A DNA stretch of 64,000 nt from Massilia forsythiae. GTDB taxonomy: Bacteria > Pseudomonadota > Gammaproteobacteria > Burkholderiales > Burkholderiaceae_D. The translations under genes were made by a program, and so were the position numbers. The notes under the pieces are model-generated. The model saw only the letters and a list, made by a program, of their open reading frames with translations, was not told the origin of the DNA and did no database searches. Positions 56,575 to 64,000 of the stretch are shown piece by piece (position 1 is the first letter of the stretch; each line of letters starts with the position of its first letter). The stretch lies in contig NZ_CP051685.1 of the NCBI RefSeq assembly GCF_012849555.1, positions 6,076,001-6,140,000 on the forward strand, in the 5' to 3' direction.

Positions 56575-56730
56575 GCGCTCTGACCCCGGCTTGCGGTTTC
56601 TCAAGGCTTGATCGTATGCGCCGCGGGTGGCCAAGCCGCCGGAACTATCGTTCCCCTCGCCTCTCTAAACGCACGAGCGCATCCATGGCGCTCGGGTTGG
56701 ACATTCACCGACAGGCACAAGGAGATCGAT

Positions 56731-57066
56731 ATGGCGACAAGCAAGGACGGCGGCAAGAGCGCTGCGGGCTCGAGCGGTAGCGAGCAGAAAAGCCAGCCTG
56801 CCAAGCGCGGTTTCGCTGCGATGGACCAGAACCAGCAGCGCCAAATCGCCAGCAAGGGCGGCCAGGCCGCCCACCAGAAAGGAACGGCGCACGAATTCGA
56901 TTCCGAGGAAGCGCGTCGCGCGGGCCAGAAAGGCGGGGAAGTGGTGAGCCGCAACCGCGCCCACATGGCCGACATCGGCCGCAAGGGCGGGGAAAGCCGG
57001 CAATCGGCCAACCGCGCCGCGGCGGCCGCCAAGCCCGGCAACCGCCAGGGCGGCAAGGAGGAGTGA
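56731..57066 (+). CDS. KGG-repeat stress protein
   Basis: 111 residues, very hydrophilic, no cysteine. Three KGG motifs in a regular repeat: QIASKGGQAAHQKG, ARRAGQKGGEVVSRN and ADIGRKGGESRQSAN. These are the repeats of the general-stress/con-10/GsiB-like family, linked to desiccation or starvation. AAGGAG lies eight bases before the ATG at 56731, which fixes the start. The upstream palindrome may affect its transcription. Confidence 0.93.
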   Translation: MATSKDGGKSAAGSSGSEQKSQPAKRGFAAMDQNQQRQIASKGGQAAHQKGTAHEFDSEEARRAGQKGGEVVSRNRAHMADIGRKGGESRQSANRAAAAAKPGNRQGGKEE

Positions 57067-57202
57067 CAGGCCGCGGATGCGCAGTTGCGCGTGCGTCTTC
57101 GTGCGCGTGTTTCTTCATCCTGGCCGACCATCCGCCGCGCCGCTCGCGCCTGGGCGCGGACTTCCCTTGCGGGCGCCGCCGCTGTGCTACAGTGCGCAGC
57201 CT

Positions 57203-57727
57203 ATGGCTTCCCTCACCCATCCCCATCTCGCTTACCTGCAAGCCTATCCCGCCCACACGCTGGCGCAGGTGCAGCGCCTGATCGACGAAGGCAGCCTGGC
57301 CGATCACCTGCGCCGGCGCTACCCGAACGCCCACGGCATCCGTACCGACAAGGCCTTGTACGACTACGTGCAGGATCTCAAGGGCGATTACCTGCGCAAT
57401 GCCGCGCCGCTGGCCAAGGTCGGCTACGACAGCAAGATCGGCATCGTCCAGCAGGCGCTCGGCCTGCACACCGCGATCTCGCGCGTGCAGGGCGGCCGCC
57501 TCAAGGCCAAGCACGAAATCCGCATCGGCAGCGTGTTCCGCGACGCCCCGCCCGAATTCCTGCGCATGATCGCCGTGCACGAACTGGCGCACCTGAAGGA
57601 AAAGGACCACGACAAGGCCTTTTATAAATTGTGCTGCTGGATGGAGCCGGAATACCACCAGTTCGAGTTCGACCTGCGCCTGTACCTGACCTTGCTGGAC
57701 GGCGGCGGCACGCGCCTGTGGGGGTGA
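57203..57727 (+). CDS. YgjP-like (DUF45) metallopeptidase-family protein
   Basis: 174 residues from ATG 57203 (MASLTHPHLAYLQ). The zinc motif is MIAVHELAHLKEKDHDKAFY, HExxH, with a C-terminal conserved stretch CCWMEPEYHQFEFDLRLYLT. This is the YgjP/WLM-type 'M48-like' group; E. coli YgjP is reported as a UTP pyrophosphatase, so a peptidase role should not be assumed. No signal peptide. Confidence 0.88.
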   Translation: MASLTHPHLAYLQAYPAHTLAQVQRLIDEGSLADHLRRRYPNAHGIRTDKALYDYVQDLKGDYLRNAAPLAKVGYDSKIGIVQQALGLHTAISRVQGGRLKAKHEIRIGSVFRDAPPEFLRMIAVHELAHLKEKDHDKAFYKLCCWMEPEYHQFEFDLRLYLTLLDGGGTRLWG

Positions 57728-57834
57728 CACGCTTGCCGCCGTGTGCGCGGCGCGCGTCCAGGAAACATGCTATATTGCACGCCGTTGCCGATACGCAACA
57801 ATTTTTAAAAGCAATAAACGATATTAGTTAAACA

Positions 57835-57853
57835 CTATCGACTTTGACGATAG
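57835..57853. promoter_or_regulatory. Dyad in the leader of the barrel/c-di-GMP genes
   Basis: CTATCG and CGATAG around ACTTTGA, in an AT-rich 100-base stretch (57765-57870) that is the only likely promoter region for the four genes that follow. Confidence 0.35.
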
Positions 57854-57987
57854 CCGGATTTACATTGATGAGCCATGCGCGCTCGTGCGCCTGGCCTGCC
57901 ATGCCCCCGTAGGCCGGCAGTGCCGTCCCGAACCGGTCGTCCGCCCCTCCGCCGCGGCGCACCGGCCGGTCTACCGAGAAAAGACAG

Positions 57988-59301
57988 ATGCAGCTTCCAT
58001 CCCGCGATTCACGCTTGCCTGCGCGCCTGCGCGCGTCTCCGTGCGCGCGCTCGTTCGTACGCTCGCTGGCGCGCCTGTGCACGCCCGCGCTGGCCTTCCT
58101 GTTCGCCGCCGGCGCGGCAAGCGGCGCGCGCGCGGACAGCCAGGGCGCCTGGCCGACCGTATCGGTATCCGGCTTCGGCACCGTGGACGCGGTGCATTCG
58201 AGCGAACGCGAGGCGGACTACACCTCGTCCGTGCTCAAGCGCAGCGGCGCCGGCGTCACCCGTTCCTGGAGCGCCGACGTCGACACCCGGCTCGGACTGC
58301 AGCTCGACGTGGCGATGAACAAGCAGTGGTCGGCGGTGCTGCAATTGGTCAGCGAACAGCACATCGACGGCAGCTACCGGCCCAAGGTCGAGTGGGCCAA
58401 CCTCAAGTACCAGGTCACGCCCGAGCTGTCGCTGCGCCTCGGCCGCATCGCGGTGCCGATGTTCCTGGCCGCGGAGTACCGCAAGGTCGGCTACGCCTAT
58501 CCCTGGGTGCGCCCGCCGGTCGAGAACTACAGCCTGAACCCGTTCACCAGCAGCGACGGCGTGGACGCCAACTACCGCTGGAGCGCCGGCCCGGTGCGCA
58601 ACGTGTCGCAGGTGTTCTACGGCCGCAGCACGCGCGCCACGGTGCCGCCGATCGTCGGCGACGACCTGGTCGGCCTGGCCAATACCAGCGACTGGGGCGC
58701 GCTCACCGTGCGCGGCAGCCTGATCACCGGCGTCGCCACCACCTCGGTCAGCCCGGAACTGTTCGACGCCCTGGGCGCCTTCGGCGAGTCCGGCGCCGCC
58801 CTCACCCGCGCCTACGGCCTGGACCACTCGCGCGTGACGATCACCAGCCTCGGCATCAACTACGACCCCGGCCGGTGGTTCCTGACCAGCGAAGCCAGCC
58901 AGATCCGCAGCCGCTCGCTGCTGGCCGCCAGCCGCACCCTGTACGCCAGCGCCGGCTGGCGCTTCGGCGCCTTGACGCCCTACGCGACCTGGTCGCGGGT
59001 CAGCTCGCCGGACCCGGAGATGGCGCCGAAGCTGCCGCTGGCCGGCCTGCCGCCGGCCTACGCGGCCTATGCCGGACAACTCAATTGGGCGCTGCGCCAG
59101 GTGCTGAGCGGCGTGCCGGACCAGCATTCGGCGAGCGCCGGCCTGCGCTGGGACTGGCACCCCAACAGCGCGCTCAAGCTGCAATACGACCGCATCACGC
59201 CGCACGAGGGCTCGCGCGGCACCATGATCAACCAGACGCCCGCGTACCAGTCCGGACGCACCTCGCATGTCGCCAGCGTCGCCATCGACTTCGTGTACTA
59301 G
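57988..59301 (+). CDS. Outer-membrane beta-barrel, porin-like
   Basis: 437 residues. A long signal peptide with core LCTPALAFLFAAGAASGARA. The mature part alternates amphipathic strands: VSVSGFGTVDAVHSSERE, DTRLGLQLDVAMNKQWSAVL, PELSLRLGRIAVPMFLAAEY, KLQYDRITPH, and ends VAIDFVY with a terminal aromatic residue. I find no named porin family with certainty; the layout (VEWANLKYQVTPELSLRLGR) recalls phosphate/organic-anion porins. GAGAAAAG lies before the ATG at 57988. One base separates its stop from the next start. Confidence 0.82.
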   Translation: MQLPSRDSRLPARLRASPCARSFVRSLARLCTPALAFLFAAGAASGARADSQGAWPTVSVSGFGTVDAVHSSEREADYTSSVLKRSGAGVTRSWSADVDTRLGLQLDVAMNKQWSAVLQLVSEQHIDGSYRPKVEWANLKYQVTPELSLRLGRIAVPMFLAAEYRKVGYAYPWVRPPVENYSLNPFTSSDGVDANYRWSAGPVRNVSQVFYGRSTRATVPPIVGDDLVGLANTSDWGALTVRGSLITGVATTSVSPELFDALGAFGESGAALTRAYGLDHSRVTITSLGINYDPGRWFLTSEASQIRSRSLLAASRTLYASAGWRFGALTPYATWSRVSSPDPEMAPKLPLAGLPPAYAAYAGQLNWALRQVLSGVPDQHSASAGLRWDWHPNSALKLQYDRITPHEGSRGTMINQTPAYQSGRTSHVASVAIDFVY

Positions 59302-59302
59302 C

Positions 59303-59800
59303 ATGGGCATTCTCGATCGAGCGCGGCGCCTGGCCGCGGTAATCCTAGTGGCGGCCGGCGCGGGCGGCGCGGGTGCGGCGCTGGCCGCCGGCTTCGGCTT
59401 CGGCGCCGGGGCAGGACCGGGAGCAGGCGCCGGCGGCGCCGAACTGGTGGTGATCGTCTCGGCCAGGAGTCCGGTGACGGCCCTGCGCCCGGACCAGGTG
59501 GCGGCGATCTTCCTGGGCCAGAGCGCGCGCTTTCCCGACGGCGTGGAAGCGGTGCCGCTCGACCAGCCGCTGGGCGCGCCGCTGCGCGACCAGTTCTACG
59601 AGCGCGTGGCCAACAAGACCCCGTCGCTGCTGAAGGCCTACTGGTCGAAGATGGTATTCACCGGGCGCGGCCAGCCGCCGGCCGAGGCGCTCGACAGCGC
59701 CACCGTGCGCCGCCGCGTGGCCGAGAATCCCGACACGGTCGGCTACATCGAGCGCGGCGCGCTCGACGCCAGCGTGCGCGCCGTGCTGGTGGTGCGATGA
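59303..59800 (+). CDS. Short phosphate-binding-like periplasmic protein
   Basis: 165 residues from ATG 59303. Signal peptide (RRLAAVILVAAGAGGAGAAL), then a glycine-rich linker (FGFGAGAGPGAGAGGA). The domain has VVIVSARSPVTALRPDQVAAIFLGQSA-type features (VAAIFLGQSARFPDGVEAVP, YWSKMVFTGRGQPP, ENPDTVGYIERGA), the half-length PstS-like ('phosphate ABC transporter substrate-binding') pattern found outside Pst operons. No pst genes are near. It overlaps the GGDEF-EAL gene by four bases (ATGA), so the two are made together. Confidence 0.85.
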   Translation: MGILDRARRLAAVILVAAGAGGAGAALAAGFGFGAGAGPGAGAGGAELVVIVSARSPVTALRPDQVAAIFLGQSARFPDGVEAVPLDQPLGAPLRDQFYERVANKTPSLLKAYWSKMVFTGRGQPPAEALDSATVRRRVAENPDTVGYIERGALDASVRAVLVVR

Positions 59801-62580
59801 CGGCGCCGTCGACCGCGCAGACGCTGGCGCCGCCGGCCGGGCAGCCGCTCGGACAGCCGCCCGCGCAGCCGCCCGCCTCGGAACGCGCGGCGCGCCGCGC
59901 GCGCCGCCTGCGCGGCGCCCTCGAGACCTATATCTCGCTGCCGCTGTTCGCGCTGCTGCCGCTGGTGGCGATCTGGATCGCCACCTTCCACTTCATCGAC
60001 GTCGAGCGCAACGCCGCGCTCGGCGCGGCGCGCGACGCCACCCGCGAACAGGTCGACACCTACGAAGCGCAGATGGCGCGCAACCTGACCGCGATCGACC
60101 AGACCCTGAAGGTGATCAAGTACGCGGTCGAGATGAACGGCGCGACCGGCGCGCTGCCGGTGCTGCGCCGCCAGGGCTTGCTGCCGCCGGGCCTGGTGAT
60201 CGTGGTCAGCGTCACCGACCGCGACGGCAAGGTGGTGGCCAGCAACCCGGCCATGCCGGCGCTGGACGTGTCGGGCCAATCGTTCTTCGCCACCCACCGC
60301 GACCTGGAAGACGGCAGCGCCGCCGGCGCGCCGCAGGTCAGCCACACGCTGTCCGACTCGGCCAGGGCGGAGCCGCACCTGCACTTCTCGCGCCGCATCA
60401 ACGATGCCGACGGCCATTTCGCCGGCATCGCGATGGTCGAGGTCGACCCCGCCTATTTCACCAGTTCCTACGAACACTCGCGCGAGGGCGAGCGCGGCCT
60501 GCTTGCGCTGGTCGGCAACGACGGCGTGGCGCGCGCGCTGCGCGTGGGCGACAAGGTCAGCTGGGGCCAGCACATCGCCATCGACGGCCTGCCCGGCGAC
60601 GCCGCCGAGCCGCGCCTGATCATTCCCGACGGCGTGCCGCGCTACGCCGGCATGCGCCGCCTGCACGGCTTTCCGCTGGCGGTGGTGGTCGGCCTGGCGC
60701 ACGGCGAGCAGATGGCGCAGTATCAGCAGCACCGCGGCACCTACCTGGCGGCGGCGCTCGGCGCCAGCCTGCTGCTGGTGGCCGTGGTCGGCCTGGTCAG
60801 CGCCTGGTCGTGGCAGCTGGCCAAGGCGCGCCGGCGCGAGCGCCACGCGCAGGAAACCTACGCGGCCGCCTCGGAAGCCAGCCTGGATGCCATCTTCGTG
60901 CTGCGCAACGTGCTGGCCACCGACGGCGCCGTGGCCGACTTCATGGTCGAGGAAACCAACAGCCGCGCCGGCCAGCTCACCGGCATTGCCAAGGACGCCA
61001 TGCGCGGCCGCCTGATGGGAGAAATGCTGCCCTTCTACCGCGGCAACGGCATGTTCGAGGAACTGGCGCGCGTGGCGCAGGACGGCGGCGTGGCCGAGAC
61101 CGAATGGCAGGCGGCGGCGCAGCCGGCATCCGGACGCTGGCTGCAGCGCCAGGTGGTGCGGGTCGAGGGCGGCGTGGTGGTGACCATCCGCGACATCACC
61201 GAGCGCAAGCTGACCGAGGAACGCATCCGCCACATGGCCCACCACGACGAGCTGACGGGCCTGCCCAACCGCAGCCTGATCCGCGACCGCCTGGAGCAGG
61301 CGGTGAAGCACGCCCAGCGCCACGGCAACTGCCTGGCGCTGGCCTTCGTCGACCTGGACGGCTTCAAGCTGGTCAACGACGGCCTCGGCCACAATGCCGG
61401 CGACGAATTGCTGAAGGTGGTGGGCGGGCGCATGCAGGCCTGCCTGCGCCGCAACGACACGCTCGGGCGCCTGGGCGGCGACGAGTTCGTGATCCTGCTG
61501 CAGGACGTGGCCGACGATCCGCTGGCGCTGGCGCCTGTGCTGGAAAAGATCCGGCAAGCGGTGGGCGAGCCGGTCATGATCGCCGGGCAGGCCGTGCAGG
61601 TCGGCTGCAGCATGGGCGTGGTGATGTACCCGCGCGACGGCGACGACCCCAAGACGCTGATGATGAACGCGGACGCGGCGATGTACCGCGCCAAGGACCT
61701 GGGCAAGCACAACTTCCAGTTCTACACGCGCGAGATGAACGCCAGCGTCGAGGAAAAGCTGGTGCTGCTGGAAGGCTTGCGCAAGGCGCTGGAAGCGACG
61801 CTCGACGCCGATGCGCCGGCGCACGCCGGCCGCTTCCACCTGGTGTACCAGCCCAAGGTCGACCTGCGCACCGGCCGCATGTTCGGGGTCGAGGCGCTGA
61901 TCCGCTGGCGCCATCCGGAACACGGCCTGGTGCCGCCGCCGCGCTTCATCGGGCTGGCCGAGGAATCGGGCCTGATCGTCGCCATCGGCGAATGGGTGGT
62001 GCGCAGCGCCTGCCGCCAGGCCCAGGCCTGGCGCGCCGCCGGCCTCGAGGGACTGACGGTGTCGGTCAACGTGTCGGCCCGCCAATTCGAGGAAAAGCGC
62101 CTGGTCGAGCGCGTCGCCAATGCCCTGCGCGAGTCCGGCCTGCCGCCCAGCGCGCTGGAGCTGGAAGTCACCGAAAGCCTCCTGATGCGCGACCTCAACC
62201 AGGCGGTCGAGCGCATGCGCGAACTCAAGGCGATGGGCGTGTCGCTGTCGATCGACGACTTCGGCACCGGCTATTCGAGCCTGTCGGCGCTGAAGTCGTT
62301 CCCGATCAGCACCCTCAAGATCGACAAGTCGTTCGTGCGCGACCTGGCCGACAGCACCGACGACCAGGCCATCGCGCTGGCCGTGATCTCGCTCGGGCAC
62401 CGCCTCAACCTGCGCGTGATCGCCGAAGGCGTGGAGACCGAGCAGCAGCGCGACTTCCTGCTGGCGCACGAGTGCGACGAGATGCAGGGCTACCTGTTCA
62501 GCGCCCCGGTGGATGCCGAACGCATCGGCGAGATGCTGGCGCAGCAGGCGCGCCGCGACCGCATGCGTCTGGCGGGCTGA
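59797..62580 (+). CDS. Membrane GGDEF-EAL c-di-GMP enzyme with periplasmic sensor
   Basis: 927 residues. Helix LETYISLPLFALLPLVAIWI, a periplasmic dCACHE-like sensor (about 70-320), a second helix (AAALGASLLLVAVVGLVSAW), PAS (about 365-470), GGDEF and EAL. GGDEF is intact (LGRLGGDEFVILLQ) with an I-site RRND five residues before it. EAL is intact too: FGVEALIRWRHPEHG, DDFGTGYSSLSALKSFP, LKIDKSFVRDL and IAEGVETEQQ. Both synthesis and hydrolysis of c-di-GMP look possible. It overlaps the binding-protein gene, so the binding protein may be its periplasmic partner. Confidence 0.94.
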   Translation: MTAPSTAQTLAPPAGQPLGQPPAQPPASERAARRARRLRGALETYISLPLFALLPLVAIWIATFHFIDVERNAALGAARDATREQVDTYEAQMARNLTAIDQTLKVIKYAVEMNGATGALPVLRRQGLLPPGLVIVVSVTDRDGKVVASNPAMPALDVSGQSFFATHRDLEDGSAAGAPQVSHTLSDSARAEPHLHFSRRINDADGHFAGIAMVEVDPAYFTSSYEHSREGERGLLALVGNDGVARALRVGDKVSWGQHIAIDGLPGDAAEPRLIIPDGVPRYAGMRRLHGFPLAVVVGLAHGEQMAQYQQHRGTYLAAALGASLLLVAVVGLVSAWSWQLAKARRRERHAQETYAAASEASLDAIFVLRNVLATDGAVADFMVEETNSRAGQLTGIAKDAMRGRLMGEMLPFYRGNGMFEELARVAQDGGVAETEWQAAAQPASGRWLQRQVVRVEGGVVVTIRDITERKLTEERIRHMAHHDELTGLPNRSLIRDRLEQAVKHAQRHGNCLALAFVDLDGFKLVNDGLGHNAGDELLKVVGGRMQACLRRNDTLGRLGGDEFVILLQDVADDPLALAPVLEKIRQAVGEPVMIAGQAVQVGCSMGVVMYPRDGDDPKTLMMNADAAMYRAKDLGKHNFQFYTREMNASVEEKLVLLEGLRKALEATLDADAPAHAGRFHLVYQPKVDLRTGRMFGVEALIRWRHPEHGLVPPPRFIGLAEESGLIVAIGEWVVRSACRQAQAWRAAGLEGLTVSVNVSARQFEEKRLVERVANALRESGLPPSALELEVTESLLMRDLNQAVERMRELKAMGVSLSIDDFGTGYSSLSALKSFPISTLKIDKSFVRDLADSTDDQAIALAVISLGHRLNLRVIAEGVETEQQRDFLLAHECDEMQGYLFSAPVDAERIGEMLAQQARRDRMRLAG

Positions 62581-62583
62581 GGC

Positions 62584-63702
62584 ATGGGCATGGGCATCGA
62601 CACCCGCGCCGCGCCGGGCCGGAGATCCATGCGCCTGCTGGTCGGCAGCGACGCGAAACAGCACCGCATGCTGCAGTACCTGGCCGGCACCGCCCTGCTG
62701 TACGCGACCTTCCTCGGCCTGCTGTACGACGAACAGGTCTTCATCCTGGGCGGCACGCTGCACGGCCTGGCCGTCTACACGCTGTCCGGCCTGGCCCTGT
62801 TCTACCTGCTGATCCGGGCCAGTGGCCGGCTCGGCCTGTCGTTCCATACGCTGGCCGCGCTGCAGGGCGTATTCGGCATCACCTGCAACATGTGGTCGTA
62901 TTCGATCACCGGGCCGCTGCGCGGCGCCACCCTGATGGGCCTGATGGTGGTGGTGGTGTTCTGCACCTTCGCGCTGCGCCCGCGCCAGACCATGCTGCTG
63001 ACCTTCGCCGGCCTGCTCGGCATGGGCGGCACCATGTGGTGGCAGGAAGCGCACGACCCGCTCCGTTTCCCGCCGGGGGTGGAAGCGGTGACCTTCATCA
63101 TGATGGCGGCCTGCTCGCTGTCGGTCACCATCCTCACCGGCGAGATGACGCGCCTGCGCGCGCGCCTGAAGGCCAAGCAGGAGCGCCTGGAACAGGCCCT
63201 GGAACGCATCCGCACCATGGCCACCACCGACGAGCTGACCGCCCTGCCCAACCGGCGCCACATGAACGAGATGCTGGCGCACGAGGAAGGGCGCGCGCCG
63301 CGCGCGCTGCCCACCTGCGTGGCCCTGATCGACATCGATTTCTTCAAGGGGATCAACGACCGCCACGGCCACGCGGCCGGCGACGCCGTGCTGCGCGGCT
63401 TCGCGCGCGCGGCGCGCGCCATGCTGCGCGAGGGCGACCTGCTGGCGCGCTGGGGCGGCGAGGAATTTCTGCTGATGCTGCCCGACACCGCCGTCGCCGA
63501 TGCCGGCGCACTGCTGGACGCGATGCGCGCGCGCGTGGCGGCGCTGGCGCTGCCGGGCATCGAGCTGGAGCGGCGCGTCAGCTTCTCGGCCGGCCTGTGC
63601 GCGCGCCACGCCATGGAATCCTTCAACGATGCCATCAACCGCGCCGACAAGGCGCTGTACGCGGCCAAGTCGGGCGGGCGCGACCGCGTGGCCGTGGCCT
63701 GA
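62584..63702 (+). CDS. Membrane diguanylate cyclase
   Basis: 372 residues. Six membrane helices (e.g. YLAGTALLYATFLGLLYDEQ, VFILGGTLHGLAVYTLSGLA, LMGLMVVVVFCTFALR), a short coiled coil (RLRARLKAKQERLEQALERI) and a GGDEF domain. The active site is ARWGGEEFLLMLP, with an I-site REGD five residues before it; DIDFFKGINDRHGHAAGDAV is canonical. It starts three bases after the EAL gene stop and ends six bases from the convergent LOG gene. Confidence 0.94.
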   Translation: MGMGIDTRAAPGRRSMRLLVGSDAKQHRMLQYLAGTALLYATFLGLLYDEQVFILGGTLHGLAVYTLSGLALFYLLIRASGRLGLSFHTLAALQGVFGITCNMWSYSITGPLRGATLMGLMVVVVFCTFALRPRQTMLLTFAGLLGMGGTMWWQEAHDPLRFPPGVEAVTFIMMAACSLSVTILTGEMTRLRARLKAKQERLEQALERIRTMATTDELTALPNRRHMNEMLAHEEGRAPRALPTCVALIDIDFFKGINDRHGHAAGDAVLRGFARAARAMLREGDLLARWGGEEFLLMLPDTAVADAGALLDAMRARVAALALPGIELERRVSFSAGLCARHAMESFNDAINRADKALYAAKSGGRDRVAVA

Positions 63703-63708
63703 CGGCGC

Positions 63709-64000
63709 CTAGGGCGCGCCGCGCAGGCTGCGGATCAGCGCGTCCGGATCGGCATCGCGCAGCAGCAGCGCGGCGTGGGCCGGGCGCACGAAGCCTTCCT
63801 GCACCATGTGCTCGACCAGCGCCACCAGGCGGTCCCAGAAGCCGTTCACGTTGTACAGGCCGATCGGCTTGGCGTGGATGCCGAGCTGGGCCCAGGTGAC
63901 CATCTCGAACAACTCTTCCAGCGTGCCCATGCCGCCCGGCATGGCGATGAAGCCGTCGGCCAGGTCCGACATCATGGCCTTGCGCTCGTGCATGTCCTTG
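63709..64000 (-). CDS. LOG-family protein (TIGR00730 type), 5' end beyond the window
   Basis: About 97 C-terminal residues are visible. The signature [17 protein letters not shown] (PGGxGTxxE) and the preceding Arg-Lys ([14 protein letters not shown]) are those of LOG-type cytokinin riboside 5'-monophosphate phosphoribohydrolases, which hydrolyse purine nucleoside monophosphates in bacteria. The frame is open to the window edge, so the Met at 63993 is not the start. Confidence 0.93.
   Translation of the reverse strand, partial: KDMHERKAMMSDLADGFIAMPGGMGTLEELFEMVTWAQLGIHAKPIGLYNVNGFWDRLVALVEHMVQEGFVRPAHAALLLRDADPDALIRSLRGAP

Noticed and set aside
59303-59800. PstS of a phosphate ABC importer
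   Set aside because: Half the length of PstS, with no pstC, pstA or pstB nearby, and coupled instead to a c-di-GMP enzyme.
59743-63609. Minus-strand frame of nearly 1300 codons opposite the c-di-GMP genes
   Set aside because: Low-complexity Arg/His/Ala/Gln text without domains; the plus-strand genes carry complete GGDEF and EAL motifs.

Overview
The window is about 68% GC by eye and entirely bacterial. Gene content and order point to a betaproteobacterium of the Oxalobacteraceae, most like Massilia/Telluria: ftsK-lolA-rarA, nadE-glnB, hemC-hemD-hemX-hemY divergent from ppc, an alanine-rich RpoD, PEP-CTERM proteins, and many c-type cytochromes and c-di-GMP enzymes. This placement is inference; there is no rRNA here to confirm it. 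I saw no tRNA, rRNA, CRISPR array, prophage or intact insertion sequence.

Layout. 1-0.7 kb: the end of a secreted beta-helix protein and a palindromic repeat. 0.7-8.5 kb: housekeeping genes (rarA, a TonB-C-like protein, lolA, ftsK, trxB, a Smr protein). 8.6-11.6 kb: a bacteriophytochrome kinase and a TRIC-type channel. 11.6-12.0 kb: a palindromic-repeat island containing a 272-bp MITE-like insertion. 12.0-16.3 kb: glnB and nadE, a FemAB-like protein and a GNAT acetyltransferase. 16.4-25.9 kb: a LysR regulator divergent from a TonB-dependent receptor, an alpha/beta hydrolase and a complete five-gene branched-chain-amino-acid-type ABC importer. This looks like one outer-membrane-to-cytoplasm uptake and hydrolysis pathway for an unidentified substrate. 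26.3-28.9 kb: a PEP-CTERM protein, a small secreted protein and a PA-domain metalloprotease. 29.2-37.4 kb: ppa, the heme genes and ppc.

37.6-42.5 kb: an outer-membrane protein and a three-subunit FAD/heme-c dehydrogenase of the gluconate/alcohol type. 42.8-45.7 kb: rpoD with an N-terminal extension of about 345 residues, standing alone without rpsU or dnaG. 46.4-50.7 kb: a ProQ-domain protein, an RNase D-like exonuclease and three c-type cytochrome genes (six heme sites) with no dehydrogenase. 50.7-57.7 kb: a PilT/PilU-type ATPase, small transport, stress and metal-chaperone genes, yaeQ, purU and a YgjP-like metalloprotein, with a 58-bp perfect palindrome at 56.5 kb. 58.0-63.7 kb: a tight four-gene unit coding for an outer-membrane barrel, a short phosphate-binding-like protein, a membrane GGDEF-EAL protein and a membrane diguanylate cyclase. 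The window ends inside a LOG-family gene.

The two best candidates for undescribed systems are the receptor/hydrolase/ABC-importer cluster, with its twin operator-like dyads at 17306 and 17426, and the barrel/binding-protein/c-di-GMP unit. Short tandem repeats (8-16 bp) and nested palindromic repeats recur and suggest frequent slippage and insertion.
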